A stretch of 64,000 nt of DNA from Ceriagrion tenellum. Its lineage: Eukaryota > Arthropoda > Insecta > Odonata > Coenagrionidae. Location: contig OY720633.1 in the NCBI GenBank assembly GCA_963169105.1, forward strand, positions 161,401,780 through 161,465,779, in the 5' to 3' direction. Shown in pieces: positions 25,119 to 37,550 of the stretch (position 1 is its first letter; every line of letters starts with the position of its first letter). The notes beneath the pieces are model-generated. The model saw only the letters and a program-made list of their open reading frames with translations, was not told the origin of the DNA and searched no databases. Both the position numbers and the translations under genes were made by a program.

Positions 25119-26330
25119 AATCCTCTTAAGTAACCATTAGCCTGAATAAGTTGTGGGTATATTTGGAGTTATTGACAGGAGGAATTCAAAGTAAATAGCG
25201 CAGTAGACAGAAATGCAGCGAATTTATAAACAGGTGAAACGCCTTTACACCCTTAATTGTCACTTTGTAAAAGTATTTGATATTTGAATCCATATTAAAA
25301 CTATATGAATATATTTGTGGAAAAGTACAAGGATTGTTTTAATATGGATCCAAGTGAAATGCCCTTTTGAGAAGGGAATTGCGTAACGGAAGAACCTATG
25401 ATGGTAGAATTTGTTCTAATCACACGATCGTTAAAAAATTGGTCAACATTCATTTCTTTCTAAACCAAACAAGTGTATTACAGCTACGCTATTATTTTTG
25501 ATGGACACTAGATAACAACAGTTGCTCGTATCATTCGACATTGTTAACCTTTTCACCAATCTGCCACCTAATGAAGCAGTTAAAATAACAATTTGCCTTT
25601 TTTAAGCAGTAGAGGTAACAGAAAACGTTGTTAAGGAACTATCAATGTTATTATGTATCAACATCAATCAGAACTATTTCCTTATTAATAATATTTTTTT
25701 TCAAAAGACACATCTTTGGAATGGGCCCCCCTCCTATATATTCTTTACTTGCTGACATTTTCTTGATTTATAAAAACATACACTTTTTAGGTCAGGAAAA
25801 AGCTAATTAAATATGGTAATATATTGGTATCAGTATATGAATGATATTTTGAATTTACGGAATGGGACGGAGAGATAATTGGACAATTTTTACAATTTAA
25901 CAATATTCACCCAAAATTGGTTTTTCTCGTGAGACTGACAACAATCGTTGCATTAATTACTTGGATTTCATTATTTCTCTGGAGTATAATCGACATAAAT
26001 TTGCTATTTTTAGAAAACCGACATATACCGATCTTGTCTTACCAGCCGATTGTTGACACTGCCATTCTCAAAAATGGCAGCATTTCATACTTTGATTCAC
26101 CTGCTACTAAATGTTTTCCAATCGTCAAGGCTGAATATGAAATAGAAATAAACATAATTAAGCATATAGCCTGAGCAAGCGATTGTTCACCATAGATTGT
26201 AGAAAAATTAATTAGAAAAACGAAGAAGATAAACCTTGTAACTCATATATATTCTGATGCTTTTTGTGAAACAAATAGTAAAACATGGCGCTCCTTAAGA
26301 GACACTCTGGAAATGTGACGAAAATATTGT
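25119..26330. other. No gene; one short inverted repeat
   Basis: An imperfect inverted repeat with core CCATATTAAAAC / GTTTTAATATGG lies at about 25290-25355. The 85-codon frame at 25917-26174 has hydrophobic N-terminal stretches but no family signal. Confidence 0.4.
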
Positions 26331-26900
26331 TTAGACATTCCCAAAATCGAAACGTATTGTGTCATACAAGCATATTTTTAAGAGTGCCGACCAACACAAT
26401 GAAAAATATGCCAATTTATAGCAAAGATAAGGTTGAAAGTTTGTGCAGAAATGGTAATTATTAACTCTCGTGTGATGATTTTGAGGGGGTCTACGTGGGT
26501 CAGACATCCAGAAGTTCAGGATAAGGATAAAAGAACACCACAGTGTCTTAATGAGCAAACATGACAAAAATGAGGAACTTTGCCAAAAAAATTTTAACCT
26601 GTAACAAAAACTGTGAATTTAAAGTGAATGAGCTGAATTTAACAGGTAGCCGACGTGAGCTAAATACTTCCGAACAGCTCAAAATTCTGAAACGATGTAG
26701 GTACCCAGATTCTAATCTTATCGAGGAATGTTTACTTCCCGCCATTTTATGACCTTCCCCTTATTCCAAATGTATCCTCTCCCTCATGTGTATCCCACCT
26801 TCCTTCCACTGGGAATATATAAGGGAATGAGACACCTTTATAATCACCTGATGGCGATGCTTAGCTATCGTAACTTGGGTCGTGGTAAAGTAAGAATTAC
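26331..26900 (+). pseudogene. Penelope-like element, GIY-YIG endonuclease fragment and terminal repeat
   Basis: Between about 26430 and 26570 the plus strand reads N-Y-x-L-S-C-D-D-F-E-G-V-Y-V-G-Q-T-S-R-S-S, then after a frame change R-I-R-I-K-E-H-H-S. This is the GIY-YIG endonuclease signature as found at the C-terminus of Penelope-like RT proteins (G-V-Y-x-I-x-C ... Y-V-G-Q-T-x-R-S-F-x-x-R-x-x-E-H). The frame at 26561-26752 continues to L-K-R-C-R-Y-P-D and a stop at 26750. Downstream at 26845-26885 is CACCTGATGG, a CGAT...ATCG hairpin and TAACTTGGGT, close to the hammerhead-like motif of Penelope terminal repeats. The RT domain is missing. The copy is frameshifted and dead. It belongs to a different subfamily from the 58 kb copy. 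Confidence 0.6.
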
Positions 26901-28590
26901 TCTGTGCCTGTAAAAGTTACAAAGTCAAAAAATTTGTCACGGGTATCACAAAAGGAAGATCGAGAATTACAAGTACCATTTATCCCTTCCAAGTGGTGTT
27001 CCAACTAATAACGAGTAGCATAAATTGCGCTTTGTATGCCATTCGCCTTAGATCGTGAGAATAAAACTTAGGGGTACAAATTTCACTAAAAAGGGATAGA
27101 TAAAGGTGATGGGCAAGGATTACTGCTGCTAAGTGGCACGAGTAAAGGCCAGGTTGCGAAGGCTTCTGCTCGACTTGTTTGTTTGTCATTTAGTTGACAC
27201 CAAGCGAAAGTGGCTTTTCCCGGTATACTCCCACCTCAAAGCAAACGGTGCTGTTTAAGTTGAAGGTTTGTTGCGAAGTCCGCTTTTGCTTGAAGGAAAT
27301 GTTAGAGGGTGGTTGACCCAAATGTTAGCAGAATTTGGGATCAAACAAAAGCAATGGTAATTCGGAGTAGGTAGCTAGTGAAAATTATACATCATTTCTC
27401 GCGGCAGCCAATTCTGTGTGTTTAATTATTTCACAAAGCACCTAAAGTAATTTGCGTCCGAAAACAAGCTAGATATTATTTTTAAAGGAGCACCTCAAAA
27501 ATTATGATCACGACTGTACTGATGAAAATTTTATTAGCCTCCGTGAACCGTTGTTAGTTATTTCCGATAACTCCAGGGTCCACCAATGAAATTTTAATCT
27601 CTTTAAGTATTGGAAGACTAAAAATCACTGCGTTTAGTGAAGAACTCTTAAGCCTGGACTCTTGTCTCTTCTGAAACTTTAACTCCGCATACTGAAACAT
27701 TTACGAATTGATTGGTGGGGCTTCATCGTTTCAAAGATTAGGATTATCGTCGAAATTAGGTATATCGCGTTTGTTTGCCTTATATCCCAAGCCACAAGAA
27801 TGAATTATTACGCGGAGTGAAAGATAGCCAGTCATAATACTGTTCATAGAAGATTAAACTTGATAATGTGGCCGTCATAGCACGTGTTTTGCTCGGTTGA
27901 ATGATACATGACCAATAGTCGAGCAATTGCTGCCAAATGTGACGCAAGTAACAGTTGAGTGTGTGAACCTATATTAATCGCGCGATGGAATTAAAAAATA
28001 AGCATTGGTGTCTATCGTTCTTTGCAAATGCATGAAAATTCCAAAATATGTTCAGGAACATTAAAACATTTGAATTCTCGAGGTTTCATCCTAAATTCCA
28101 GTCACAGAAATAAATAGAATCTAAATAATTTGGCACATACTATTTGGTGAATAAAATCTCCATTTAATTTACTTTTCGACAAAGGCAAACTTCTTTCACC
28201 AATGAAGTATTGAGGTTTTTCCTCTTATCTCACCTCTGTTTCGCATCACCATTGACTTTTAGCATTTTTATGCTCCCCTAAGAATAACACTTTCAACTCT
28301 GGGCCTGCTTCCATCTCGTGGAATATCATGGATGGCTTTTCTATTGAATGCACCCATATTTTGGGAAAAATTACTTGCTTTTGCTTGCAGTTATTTCTGC
28401 GCTAGACTTATAACTCAAAATTGCTAGGATGATTATATAACCTTAAATCAGGGCCATACTTGTGTCAATATTAAAATTTAGCAATCGATCAGCAGTGAGG
28501 CGGAAGATAATGTTTTAAAATCTGGAAGGCAACTCGCTACGTCATTGATTGCTAAAGGGACCATAAATACTCTCAATCTCTCACGGACAA
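26901..28590. other. No gene seen
   Basis: AT-rich DNA, no convincing frame or repeat end. Confidence 0.5.
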
Positions 28591-28599
28591 TGGACTCTC

Positions 28600-28690
28600 T
28601 AGGGGTCCGGTTTAGATCAGTGATAGCGCGATCAACTCCCGTTCTCAAGGTTGTAGGTTCGAGACCTAGCAACGGAAAAAATTCCTAGCT
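28600..28690 (+). repeat. tRNA-derived SINE head (remnant)
   Basis: TAGGTTCGAGACCTAGC (28651-28667) is a good B box with self-pairing T arm, and AGTGATAGCGCG about 35 bases upstream fits an A-box position. The antisense frame gives the L-E-P-T-T-L-R-T-G type phrase typical of SINE heads. The body and tail after 28690 are not clear. Confidence 0.5.
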
Positions 28691-28989
28691 TGCCAACATA
28701 CTTCTTGTCCTAATCTACTTATTGCCAACTTAATTGTCTGATTGCCAATCAACTTTTACACGCTACTCGAGTATGACCCCACTAATGAGAGGCAGCAGTA
28801 GTGAGAAGGCGGTCCGTATCCGGGAGAGAGAGTACTACGAACCAGTGTAAATGCTATGAGCAGGAATTGAGGAAATCGGTTCCTAATTCTCCTTTCATTC
28901 AGCCTGTAAATTTTTACCATTTTAAGCATATACGTATTTATTTCTCTACTAGTGTTAGAGATGCATGTAGTGAAAACTACGGTATTCTG

Positions 28990-29900
28990 ATTGGAAATGT
29001 AAACGTGCGAGTTCTCCTATATGTGGATAATGATGTTTTGACCTCAGAGAGCCAAGAGGGGTTACAGAAGCTCCTACATAAGTTTTGTGAATCAACAGAG
29101 AGAATGGAATTGATGGTAAATGCGTGCAAGATTAAAGTAATAGTTTTTGATAAGGAGAATAACTGTATGATGAGGGCGAATAGTGAAGTAATTGAGCAAG
29201 TGGATGATTTTGTGTACTTAGGTAAGATGTATGCGAAAGATAGACGGATAGATGAGGAGATAAAGAGACGTGCGAATGCTGGAAGGAAAGTGGTAGGTAG
29301 CATGTGGAGCATATCAAGGAATGAGTGCTTGTCTAAGGAAGAGAAAATATCCGTGTACAAAAGTGTGCTTCTTCCCACTTTGCTATATGGTAGTGAAACA
29401 TGGGTATGTCAGGATAAACATAAGAGTAGACTAAACGCCGTGGGTATGAGTTATCTGAGGAGTATTTGCGGCATAAGTAGGATGGATAGGGTCAGGAATG
29501 AGTGGGTCATGAATAAATGTGGGTTAAATGCTCCAGTAATGGACGTGAATGAAAGGAGTGTAGTTGGTTGGTTTGGCCATGTTGAGAGAATGGATGAGAG
29601 TAGAATAACGAAACATATATAAGAGTGAAATGAATGGTGCGAGAGGTAGAGGTAGGCTGAGAAAGTTGTGGTTGAATGTGGTTGAGAAAATTCTCGGGAG
29701 GAGGAATAATAGGAGTCTTAAAAATAAGAGGGCGTGTTTGAAACAGTGTATGGGGGTAAATGAGGCAAAAGAGGTTTGCAAGGATAGGTTAGTATGGAGG
29801 AAATTATTGAAGCAGAGTTAGGTGTATAAGTACGTATTAATGAGTGAAACATTTTAACTGTGCCTACCCCGAAAGGGAACGGCGTGATGGGTATGTATGC
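28990..29900 (+). pseudogene. Non-LTR retrotransposon, RT 3' half
   Basis: A 273-codon frame (28801-29622) enters RT homology at about residue 64. L-L-Y-V-D-N-D-V-L (residues 72-80) is the F/Y-A-D-D box with alanine changed to valine and the second aspartate to asparagine, which would abolish catalysis. V-N-A-C-K-I-K-V-I-V-F, E-Q-V-D-D-F-V-Y-L-G, the thumb-like L-L-P-T-L-L-Y-G-S-E-T-W-V and W-F-G-H-V-E-R-M-D-E follow in the order usual for LINE ORF2. A one-base frame shift near 29610 separates the rest, R-G-R-G-R-L-R-K-L-W ... V-W-R-K-L-L-K-Q-S, which ends at the expected stop (29819-29821). A 3' UTR-like segment follows to about 29900. The endonuclease and the RT fingers are absent (5' truncation). 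It is the least decayed LINE copy here. Confidence 0.85.
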
Positions 29901-32900
29901 TTTTACTAGCATGTCCCAGCTCCACCACTATTTCAATATTCATTCCATTATTTCCATCGTAAGCACCTCATATATTTTTCAATCTTCAATTCACCTGAAA
30001 TGACGATTCTTTTCCTCCCACATCCTTATGTTTCCATCATTTTCCGCTTTATCAAGACCTTGCTTAAGTTTCTCGTACCTCGTGTAAATCTACTTCGTCC
30101 CCCTAATGCCTTATTTGATTACAACAGCATCCTATCCATTATTATCAGCCCTTTTTCGTTCGTCCTCTGTGTAGTAGCTAGGTTTTTGCTCCTTGATTAG
30201 TTCCATATTTAACGCTTCCTTAGAAATTTCTACATGTCTACTAAGGGCAACCGTTGTAAAGATCCTAGTTGTATCATGTTTTCTTGTCCATGCTCTGGTA
30301 TTTTTAGAATGATTTTTGCCTCTTTCTTCCTAAAAATTTGATTTCTTTTTATTAGCATGTCAGGTGATCTTTATGACGTATTTCTCCGTATATTGCACTG
30401 TAACTTGTCTGAAAATGGCTGAAACTCCATTTAAAAATTTGTAAATAACTCTTTGTTACTGCTTCTAACCAGATTTATAAACTTCTATCCTTGAACTTGA
30501 ACTCCTGAATCAAAAATCAAGAAATTCCCATTCTATATGTCTATTGCAAGGCACAGGTGACAATGGGCGGCTTTTAATTCCTCAGACTAGTATACTCACT
30601 CCAAAGCTATAATCTATCACTGTCTAAGCCAAAAACAACTGGATCAATCCGTAAAATCTTCGTTTTACCCTCTTGTAAGGTAGCATCAAATTTATAACAT
30701 TTCATCAAATGCCTCTTCACTGTCAACAATACGAACCTATGGATCTAGATAAGAACCTAAATTGCCTTCTTATGTTATCGTGGCAATGGCGATATTTTAC
30801 CTTCCCTCTTTAATCCGACACAGCTCAATGTCTAAGAAAATATCTTTTCTATTTTTCCCATGAACTCTTTTTAGTTCTATGAAGAAATATTAATTCCTTC
30901 TTCCCTCTCTACTATCTTTTATGGGCATATCTTTTTAATCTCGCTATCTGAAACCACCTGGCTCCCGTTTCATTAAACATTGTTGTTTTCAATCGCGTTT
31001 CCCGCCGTATGTCTGCTTTCTCAGGCATGACACTTATACATTGCTCCTTTTTTTGCTTTGATCTTCATTATTCCCGATTTTACCTAAAAATATGCTCCTC
31101 TACCACGTGTAGTAGTTGTACAACATTGCATACCATGCTCACAGCTTATCGTTACTCTATTTCATTCGATTTGTCACTATTTTCTTTTCACCTTGCGGGA
31201 ATAAAAAATAATTGTTTTATAAAATTTATTTTTAAAGCTTTTGACAAAAAGAGATCATAAAATAAGAGAAACATTGAAGGGTTAACAATTAAAGTGATTT
31301 AATGCTATTGAATCATGAATTATGTCCAGACTTCAGTTGTTAGCATGGACGCGATTAAATACGTCACTGTCCGAATCGCAAGTTTGTGATGTATTAAAAT
31401 TATTAACTCAAAGCGGATCAATATTGTTTCTCTTGCCAATGATTGTTCAAAAAAGTGAAATCTCAATATTATATTGACATTTTCCTCCGACATAAGAGTT
31501 TGACTGTGGCTGATTTTTTCCTCTTTTGATTTTTGAATCGTAAAAGTATTCAACAAGTTATCATGGACGGGCAATATATTTTTTATAAACTTTATCTAGC
31601 ATATATTAATCATTTATAAACTTCACAAAAACTGGTTATTCTTATCTATGTTTGTCCAAACCGGAAGCAGCTAAGTAAAAAAGGTGAGTGGCACGTGGTA
31701 GGTACTCTCGTTGTGAATCAAGCTCAACTTATATGTCCTCCTCATGTTGAGGACTTCGTTTTAATTGGACTTTAATTCAAATTTGGGTCAACTCTATAAC
31801 GACCCATTAGTGGGTAAAGCACTCCTTCCATATGATTTTTTGTGTGCATGATGATCCAGGAAATGCAGGCGAGTAGTTCTCATTTGAGCTGAATTCCAAC
31901 AAATTGGGTTCAAATAGGAGCGTAAAAGTTCGCCATTAGCCGTGAATTGGGCACTTTCAGCCATTTACGGAGATTCTATCTGATTATATAACATGTACTT
32001 GCAGTAATGACTCCTAGGTCAATACAGGCAATCTTGGACTTATTTAAACGATTTTTAATGAGTTTTCATGCTGAATAATTTCCTAAACATTGCAATACGT
32101 ACTCTAATATATGTCTCTTTGGGAAAGTATATTTTTATGATGGTTCTTTGCATTTTTCTGTTGCAAACAATAGTTTTTTTTACGACTTTCGCTGCATTTT
32201 TTGCCCATTTTTATCGGTCCAAATATCGAGCTTTGTCACTATCACGTCGTCCTCCTCAGCTACCATACGGCCGGTGCCACGCAAGGGTGCGCGGCACGGA
32301 GTGAAAAGACGTTAGCTATTAAGAGTGGAGAAAATAGAGAGTGATAGTGGACGGAAGTGAACTGTATGTGAACGCAAAGCCCTAGGGTCATGCTCTTTGT
32401 TATTGTTTAAGCAGTGGTAATGGAATAAATTAAGTCGAAGTTATTGCACCACATAGTTGAAAAGTGTATTTCGCCTACATTTCCGCCTCTAGAGATATGA
32501 TATGGGTTTATAACAGTACCCTCAGTGCCTCACTCACTGGTATGCTCACTCACATGGTCTGTTTGTTTCTATTCAAAGCCTAGTTTGTAGTCTCCAAGGT
32601 TTTAACGGCTCCCGCTCTAATCCTTTCTGCCCTTTCCCCTAGTATAGACACAAAATTACGGTGATTCGCAAGTATTTTAATTTATATGGCTCCATGTTGA
32701 GACTTGCTCTCATCGTAAATAAATTGAATAATTCTTGTCAAGTTAGTTACTGTTTTCAATTATTTACGAGTCAAGTACCCTAGGTACTTATTAAGTTTGA
32801 TCACTACGGTACAATTGAATACTTGAAAAACATTGGATTATTAGTTTTTATTAAATTTTATGAATATAAATGAAACAGTCTCGTAATTTTATGAATATAA

Positions 32901-34195
32901 ATGAAACAACCTCGTCAAAGGCTTTTCATGAAGAATGACAAGAAAAGCGAGTCAACTGTTTATGTTGTTAAGATTGGTATATGGATAAAACGGATATAAA
33001 GCTAGTTTTCACTAAACGTTCTTTTTGGAAGCCGTTTGATAGAGGACGTATCAACTCTCCAGGATTTTCTCTACAAAACAATATTCATGATGTATTGGTA
33101 ATTTACTCTTAGTAGATTTTTCCCTATTCTTAATATTGTAGTAAAATTTGGGATTTTGTAGCCGAATGGTTATTGATCTCCGAATAATGACATTTTAAAG
33201 TAATTTCTAGTAATTATGCAATTTTCGGGGATATGTCCTTGAGCAAGCGTCTATGTCATGTTCATATAAAGAAAGATTTGACCAAGTGCAGATAAATGAT
33301 GTAATTGCATGGTAAAGAGATGGAGTATTTGGGTGCCTAAAGGACACATAATTGGAGAACGAGTTGATGAATTACACAGATGATAAATAACTCGCATGAA
33401 ATGGAATCCTTATTGAGGAACTCAAGTTCAAGCAAAGTATTTTTTTCACCGTGAGTTTCATACCAATGAGTCACCAATAGAGAGTAGCTCCGATAAAGTT
33501 TTTACGCAGCCAGTTACGTTGTCCACAAAAAGTTTTTAGCCACACAAATGAAGGTAAAATTCAATAAGCTTTTGCTGGAACTTGCTACAAATTGCTACAC
33601 CAAAAAACTATTCCAGATTATGATACCTCGTGATGAAACCTAGGATCTGCGGAGGTGAAAGCTTTGAAATACATTGCAAAGAAGACGCTTAGAATGAAAC
33701 GAGAAATGATGACACCACAGAAATGGAAATGTTAAATAAATAAGAAAAATGGAAGCTGATAACAAATACACATGCTATTAAAACGGATGGCAGAGAGTGG
33801 TGCGATTTTCAATGGATATATTGCCTTGTGGGAGGAGGTTCTTGGAAACCGCTGAAAAAGATGGAAAGACTAATTAATAACGCTGCCGAAGTAAAACATG
33901 TAATTTAACTAAAGACAAGAAGGCAGAAGAAGAAAATTACCATGACGTCACTCTTCATTCATGAGATCGGCAACATTTTTACTGGTGCCACAACTTTTTT
34001 GATGATTGGTCCAGAGTGTTTGCACCCTTCCGAAAAATTTACGATGCTCAAATGATGGGTAAGCATTGTGACAGTTTCCACATGGTGAAAATATCAAGTT
34101 GATGCAGCAGTATGCCGGAAATTACGACACCGATACATCTGACAAGGAGCAGTGAGATGAAAAAGGAAATCTCGGTGAAATATTGGCCATCCGGC
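29901..34195. other. No supported gene; possible LINE debris
   Basis: AT-rich, mostly featureless. Minus-strand reading near 30720-30760 contains I-V-D-S-E-E-A-F-D-E, like RT motif A, but nothing convincing surrounds it. Plus-strand reading at 33680-33800 has a weak resemblance to the linker between LINE endonuclease and RT. Both are too thin to annotate. A 31-bp tandem duplication is listed separately. Confidence 0.35.
32854..32915 (+). repeat. 31-bp tandem duplication
   Basis: Two adjacent units (32854-32884 and 32885-32915) that begin AATTTTATGAATATAAATGA and differ only near the end (AGTC versus AACC before TCGT). Confidence 0.85.
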
Positions 34196-34810
34196 GATAA
34201 TTGCGGCATTCCGCCCGGAGGCGCGAGTGTACGGTTGCTTGGGTCGTCTATCCTTTCCTTCAACTCTCGTTGACGTGCGAGAGAGAGAGGGGAAAGAAAG
34301 AGAGGTGGGAGGTAGAGAGATGCCTGGGGGAGGATTGTTTGGAAAGGGTTCAGATGGGATGTATCCCGGGGATAGTCGGGAGGGTGAGGTTCGGAGGAAG
34401 GAGATGTATTCCGATTGGGAAGGGGGGGTGAGCGAGGGAAGGTTGATTCGCCGCGTGGCCCGACGGGAGAAAGGGGTGAGCTCCCTTGCTCCTCCTTTGG
34501 GGAGACGGAGGCGAACAAAGGGTAGAGGTGGAAATGGGATTGCGAGGCAGGGAAGAGAGAAGTCTAGGTGAGGCGAGGAAAGGCGAACAGGGGGGAGGGT
34601 TGCATCTCGCGGGACATCCAATACCAATAACTCCGACCAACTCGCTACAATGTCTTTCAAAAACTCACCGAGAACTTTCTTGTTGCCGGGAGACTAATAG
34701 AAAAACACGCCAAGAGGGAAAGGGCTGGAAAAAGCGAGACAGTGTAGGAGGGGGGAGTTGCAGGGAAGATGTTGGGAGGGATGCTGGAAGAGGGGATATT
34801 CTTTCCAGGA
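34196..34810. other. Purine-rich GC island
   Basis: The plus strand is strongly G/A-rich (GGGAGG, GAGAGAG, AGGGGGGG). Up to 188-codon frames appear on the minus strand but consist of S, P, L and R strings without domain motifs; frames overlap on both strands. I regard these as composition artefacts. Such polypurine tracts can form triplex or R-loop structures. Confidence 0.4.
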
Positions 34811-36712
34811 GATCCTGGCTTGTCTTCAATTCAACCACCTACTCCCTTTCCTGGGAAACTTTTCTCCCCATAAGCCTCTTCAGTTTTCTTCGAGGATGGC
34901 AGGAATTTCTGGTTTTAATGAGCGGAAATTAGCTGTCTTGAGATTCAATATGATGATTTCCTGTACGGATATTTACTCGGGTACATTTTCTATAAAAAAT
35001 ACAAGAGCGACATACAGGTATTTATTTTTCACTGGTAATTTTATTCGCGTCATTTCATTTGCCTTGTTTTGTATTTTTTTCCTTGGCGTTACGACACGAA
35101 AAATGATTCTAGCAACAAATATTACTTGTTGGTATAAATATCTCATTAATTTTTTACCACCTTGTTCCAGCAGACGACTTTTATTACCTTTTTCATCTGA
35201 TCATACTCTGCTCTTCCTTTGCTTTCTTTTTTTCTATCCCTTAAGCTTAGGGAGTTATTACCAAGAATTACGACGTTATGCTCTACCTTCCTCTTTGCAT
35301 TATAATTCTGTTTTATTAGTTGCAATTCGGAAAATCATTTTCACTGTAGGCTACGCAAATTATAAGATAGGATAAGAGAATAAATTGCAATTGAAATAAA
35401 ACTTGGAGCTGGAGCATACTTGGAAGCATTTTGGAAGAAAGATATGATTAAGCGTCAAGGATCAAGGATCAAGCAAGGAAGCAAACAAGCTCACCTTCGC
35501 GGAGGGTGAGCAACACAATGCATGTCTACATTTTTCGGCTTCTTTTCGTTTCTTTAAATTCTTATTCAAATTTTCGCGTCTTACGTTGGGCGCTTCACAA
35601 AGCTAACATCGCATTATAGCTATCCTTATACATGTCTATCCATGCCAGCAATGTACTTCCGGTCTTTAATCGTTTTTGTTCATTTAATATTAATGGTACT
35701 TTCAAGTATGAATACCGCTGAAAACCTAAAAGGTAATGCAAATTTGGATAAGTTTTCTCCCTGTCATTCACTCTGGTTGTAGCTTATTGAATATTCAGAA
35801 TGTTTTATTTTAAAATAGGGTAGTAAGTACGTTAAAGAAGTCATATTTGTAAGAATAAAATAACAATAGTAATTTCCACACTGTTTTAATGAAAACCGAC
35901 CATAATTTTGACACGTTATGTCATTATCAAGCTTTTTTTATTCTTACCAATTTGAATATGAATATTTCCACAAAGTTAGTCTGAAACTCTTTCATATGTT
36001 AAACGATTTCCTGATATTCTGTGCATTGTGCTCTCTTTTCACATACACCCTATTATCCCTTAGTTCCTGTCCTTAAATGTTTGTTACATCCTCCATAACC
36101 AAGCGCAGTAATCACGGTTGTAAGCGCTGTTATATAATTGCACCACGTTTCCCAATTGTGCTTATGTGACCTTTAAGGTTTAAGTTATATTTCCTAACTC
36201 CTTAAAATAACTGTTTCATGCATACTCGGCTCACTGCATTGCCATTTGTCTTAACAGTCACTTAAATTTGCTTGACGGTGCTCCGGGAATTTTTGAGCCT
36301 GAACTTTAAATTATAAGTCATCCTATTATGATCAATTTATCCCTCGTGGAATGATAGTGTCGCAGAGTTAATTTGCTGCTCAGTATTTACATCCCATCTG
36401 GATTCGATATGTGTCCAATTATAGTTATAAATCACCAATATACTCTTTTTCTCCTAAATACCCTTCACATTTGCTTTTATGCTTCTTCATGCATCTTATG
36501 AGCCACTGAAACTGCATTGATAATATTTCCTTAATTTTCGGAATCATCATGTCTCTCGTGAAGTGATATTGCAAATGTTTTGTCAATTTAATTCGCGATT
36601 TTGAATGTGATTAGCATTACCACGGTTTAGCGTTTGCTAACTTGGTAGCACATTCCGAGACTAGTATGCAATTATTTAAAATTTACTTAACGTATGAAAT
36701 TACCCAGAGGAA
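34811..36712. other. No gene seen
   Basis: AT-rich. A 205-codon plus frame (34758-35375) has leucine/phenylalanine-rich stretches but no recognisable family, no clear start context and begins inside the purine-rich island, so I do not annotate it as a gene. Confidence 0.35.
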
Positions 36713-36790
36713 TACCGTCGCTGAAGCCCGCTGTCGGATCCTTTGATATCGCACCGAGCGCTTTAGCCAGCTAAGTTATTAGGCGTTCCT
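36713..36790 (-). repeat. tRNA-derived SINE head (remnant)
   Basis: On the minus strand TAGCTGGCTAAAGCGCTCGG fits an A box and the start of an anticodon arm, and GGGCTTCAGCGACGG is a poor B box at tRNA-like distance. No tail or duplication found. Confidence 0.4.
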
Positions 36791-37510
36791 CTTCCCTGTA
36801 TGTTTTATTCCACGGTGTGGATTTTCATCCCGGTCAAGATGAAGGATATTTTCTCTGTGGAAGTTCGCATTTATATTGATCCCTCGGTTTGTACCGAAAA
36901 TCCGTCAAATAGTAATATCGACACCGTCCAAAAAAATTGGTGAAATTCAAAGCCGACAAAATCCGAGGAAACTATTTTCATCTGAAACAATATAAATCCA
37001 ATAAATTCATTCAATACACCCCAAAGGACAAACCAAAATCATATTTTATAAAGAATAAATATAATGATTCATACTAAAACCACTAAGAAATGAATATAAA
37101 ATGAATATAATAGACTAATATATTGAATACGGTGAATAGCGTAAGAAAGACTGCAAGGAGGGGAGAGAGAGATGCAGGTATTTCTGTTAGGTATGGAAAT
37201 CCCCATCCATGAGAACCTAAGGTATCAAGAAAGTATCTAGGGTCACTTCCTTTTTTGGTTTGTTAGCACTTGAACAAGCTTTAGATTCAGACAACTTTAG
37301 ATTCTACCCACGTTGCACAAGAAGGCTTTCCGAAAAGTTCTGTTTCTGCCAATTCTTTAAAATGTAACTATAAAAGGGGAAAAAAATATCATTAAACAGG
37401 TTGCAGACATAGCCTGCAACATGTAATTGAGGTATTAGCACTCGCAATCAATAATACAGCACAAAAACATGGAAAGCAACGGAATTGTTTGTTTAGGCAA
37501 TTGGAGTGAT
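36791..37510. other. No gene seen
   Basis: AT-rich. AGCCGACAAAATCCGAGG near 36951-36968 resembles the GCCGACGAAATCCGAGG seen at 41391, which belongs to a hammerhead-like repeat family, but the match is short. Confidence 0.35.
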
Positions 37511-37518
37511 GTTCACAC

Positions 37519-37550
37519 TATGATACTAATAACACAAGGTAGGTCGTTCC
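37519..37550 (+). repeat. P-like element left terminal inverted repeat
   Basis: Starts TATGATACTAATAACACAAG and runs into GTAGGTCGTTCC; paired with the minus strand of 41267-41298. Confidence 0.65.

Noticed and set aside
30200..31000. Possible minus-strand RT (I-V-D-S-E-E-A-F-D-E)
   Set aside because: A single motif-A-like phrase; surrounding sequence has stops and no other RT motif in order.
33640..33960. Possible LINE linker between endonuclease and RT
   Set aside because: Resemblance limited to a few lysine-rich phrases across frame changes.
34094..34660. 188-codon minus-strand frame and overlapping long frames
   Set aside because: All lie in a purine-rich tract, overlap on both strands and consist of S/P/L/R strings without any domain.
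34758..35375. 205-codon plus frame with hydrophobic stretches
   Set aside because: Starts inside a purine island, no recognisable family, hydrophobicity explained by T-rich DNA.
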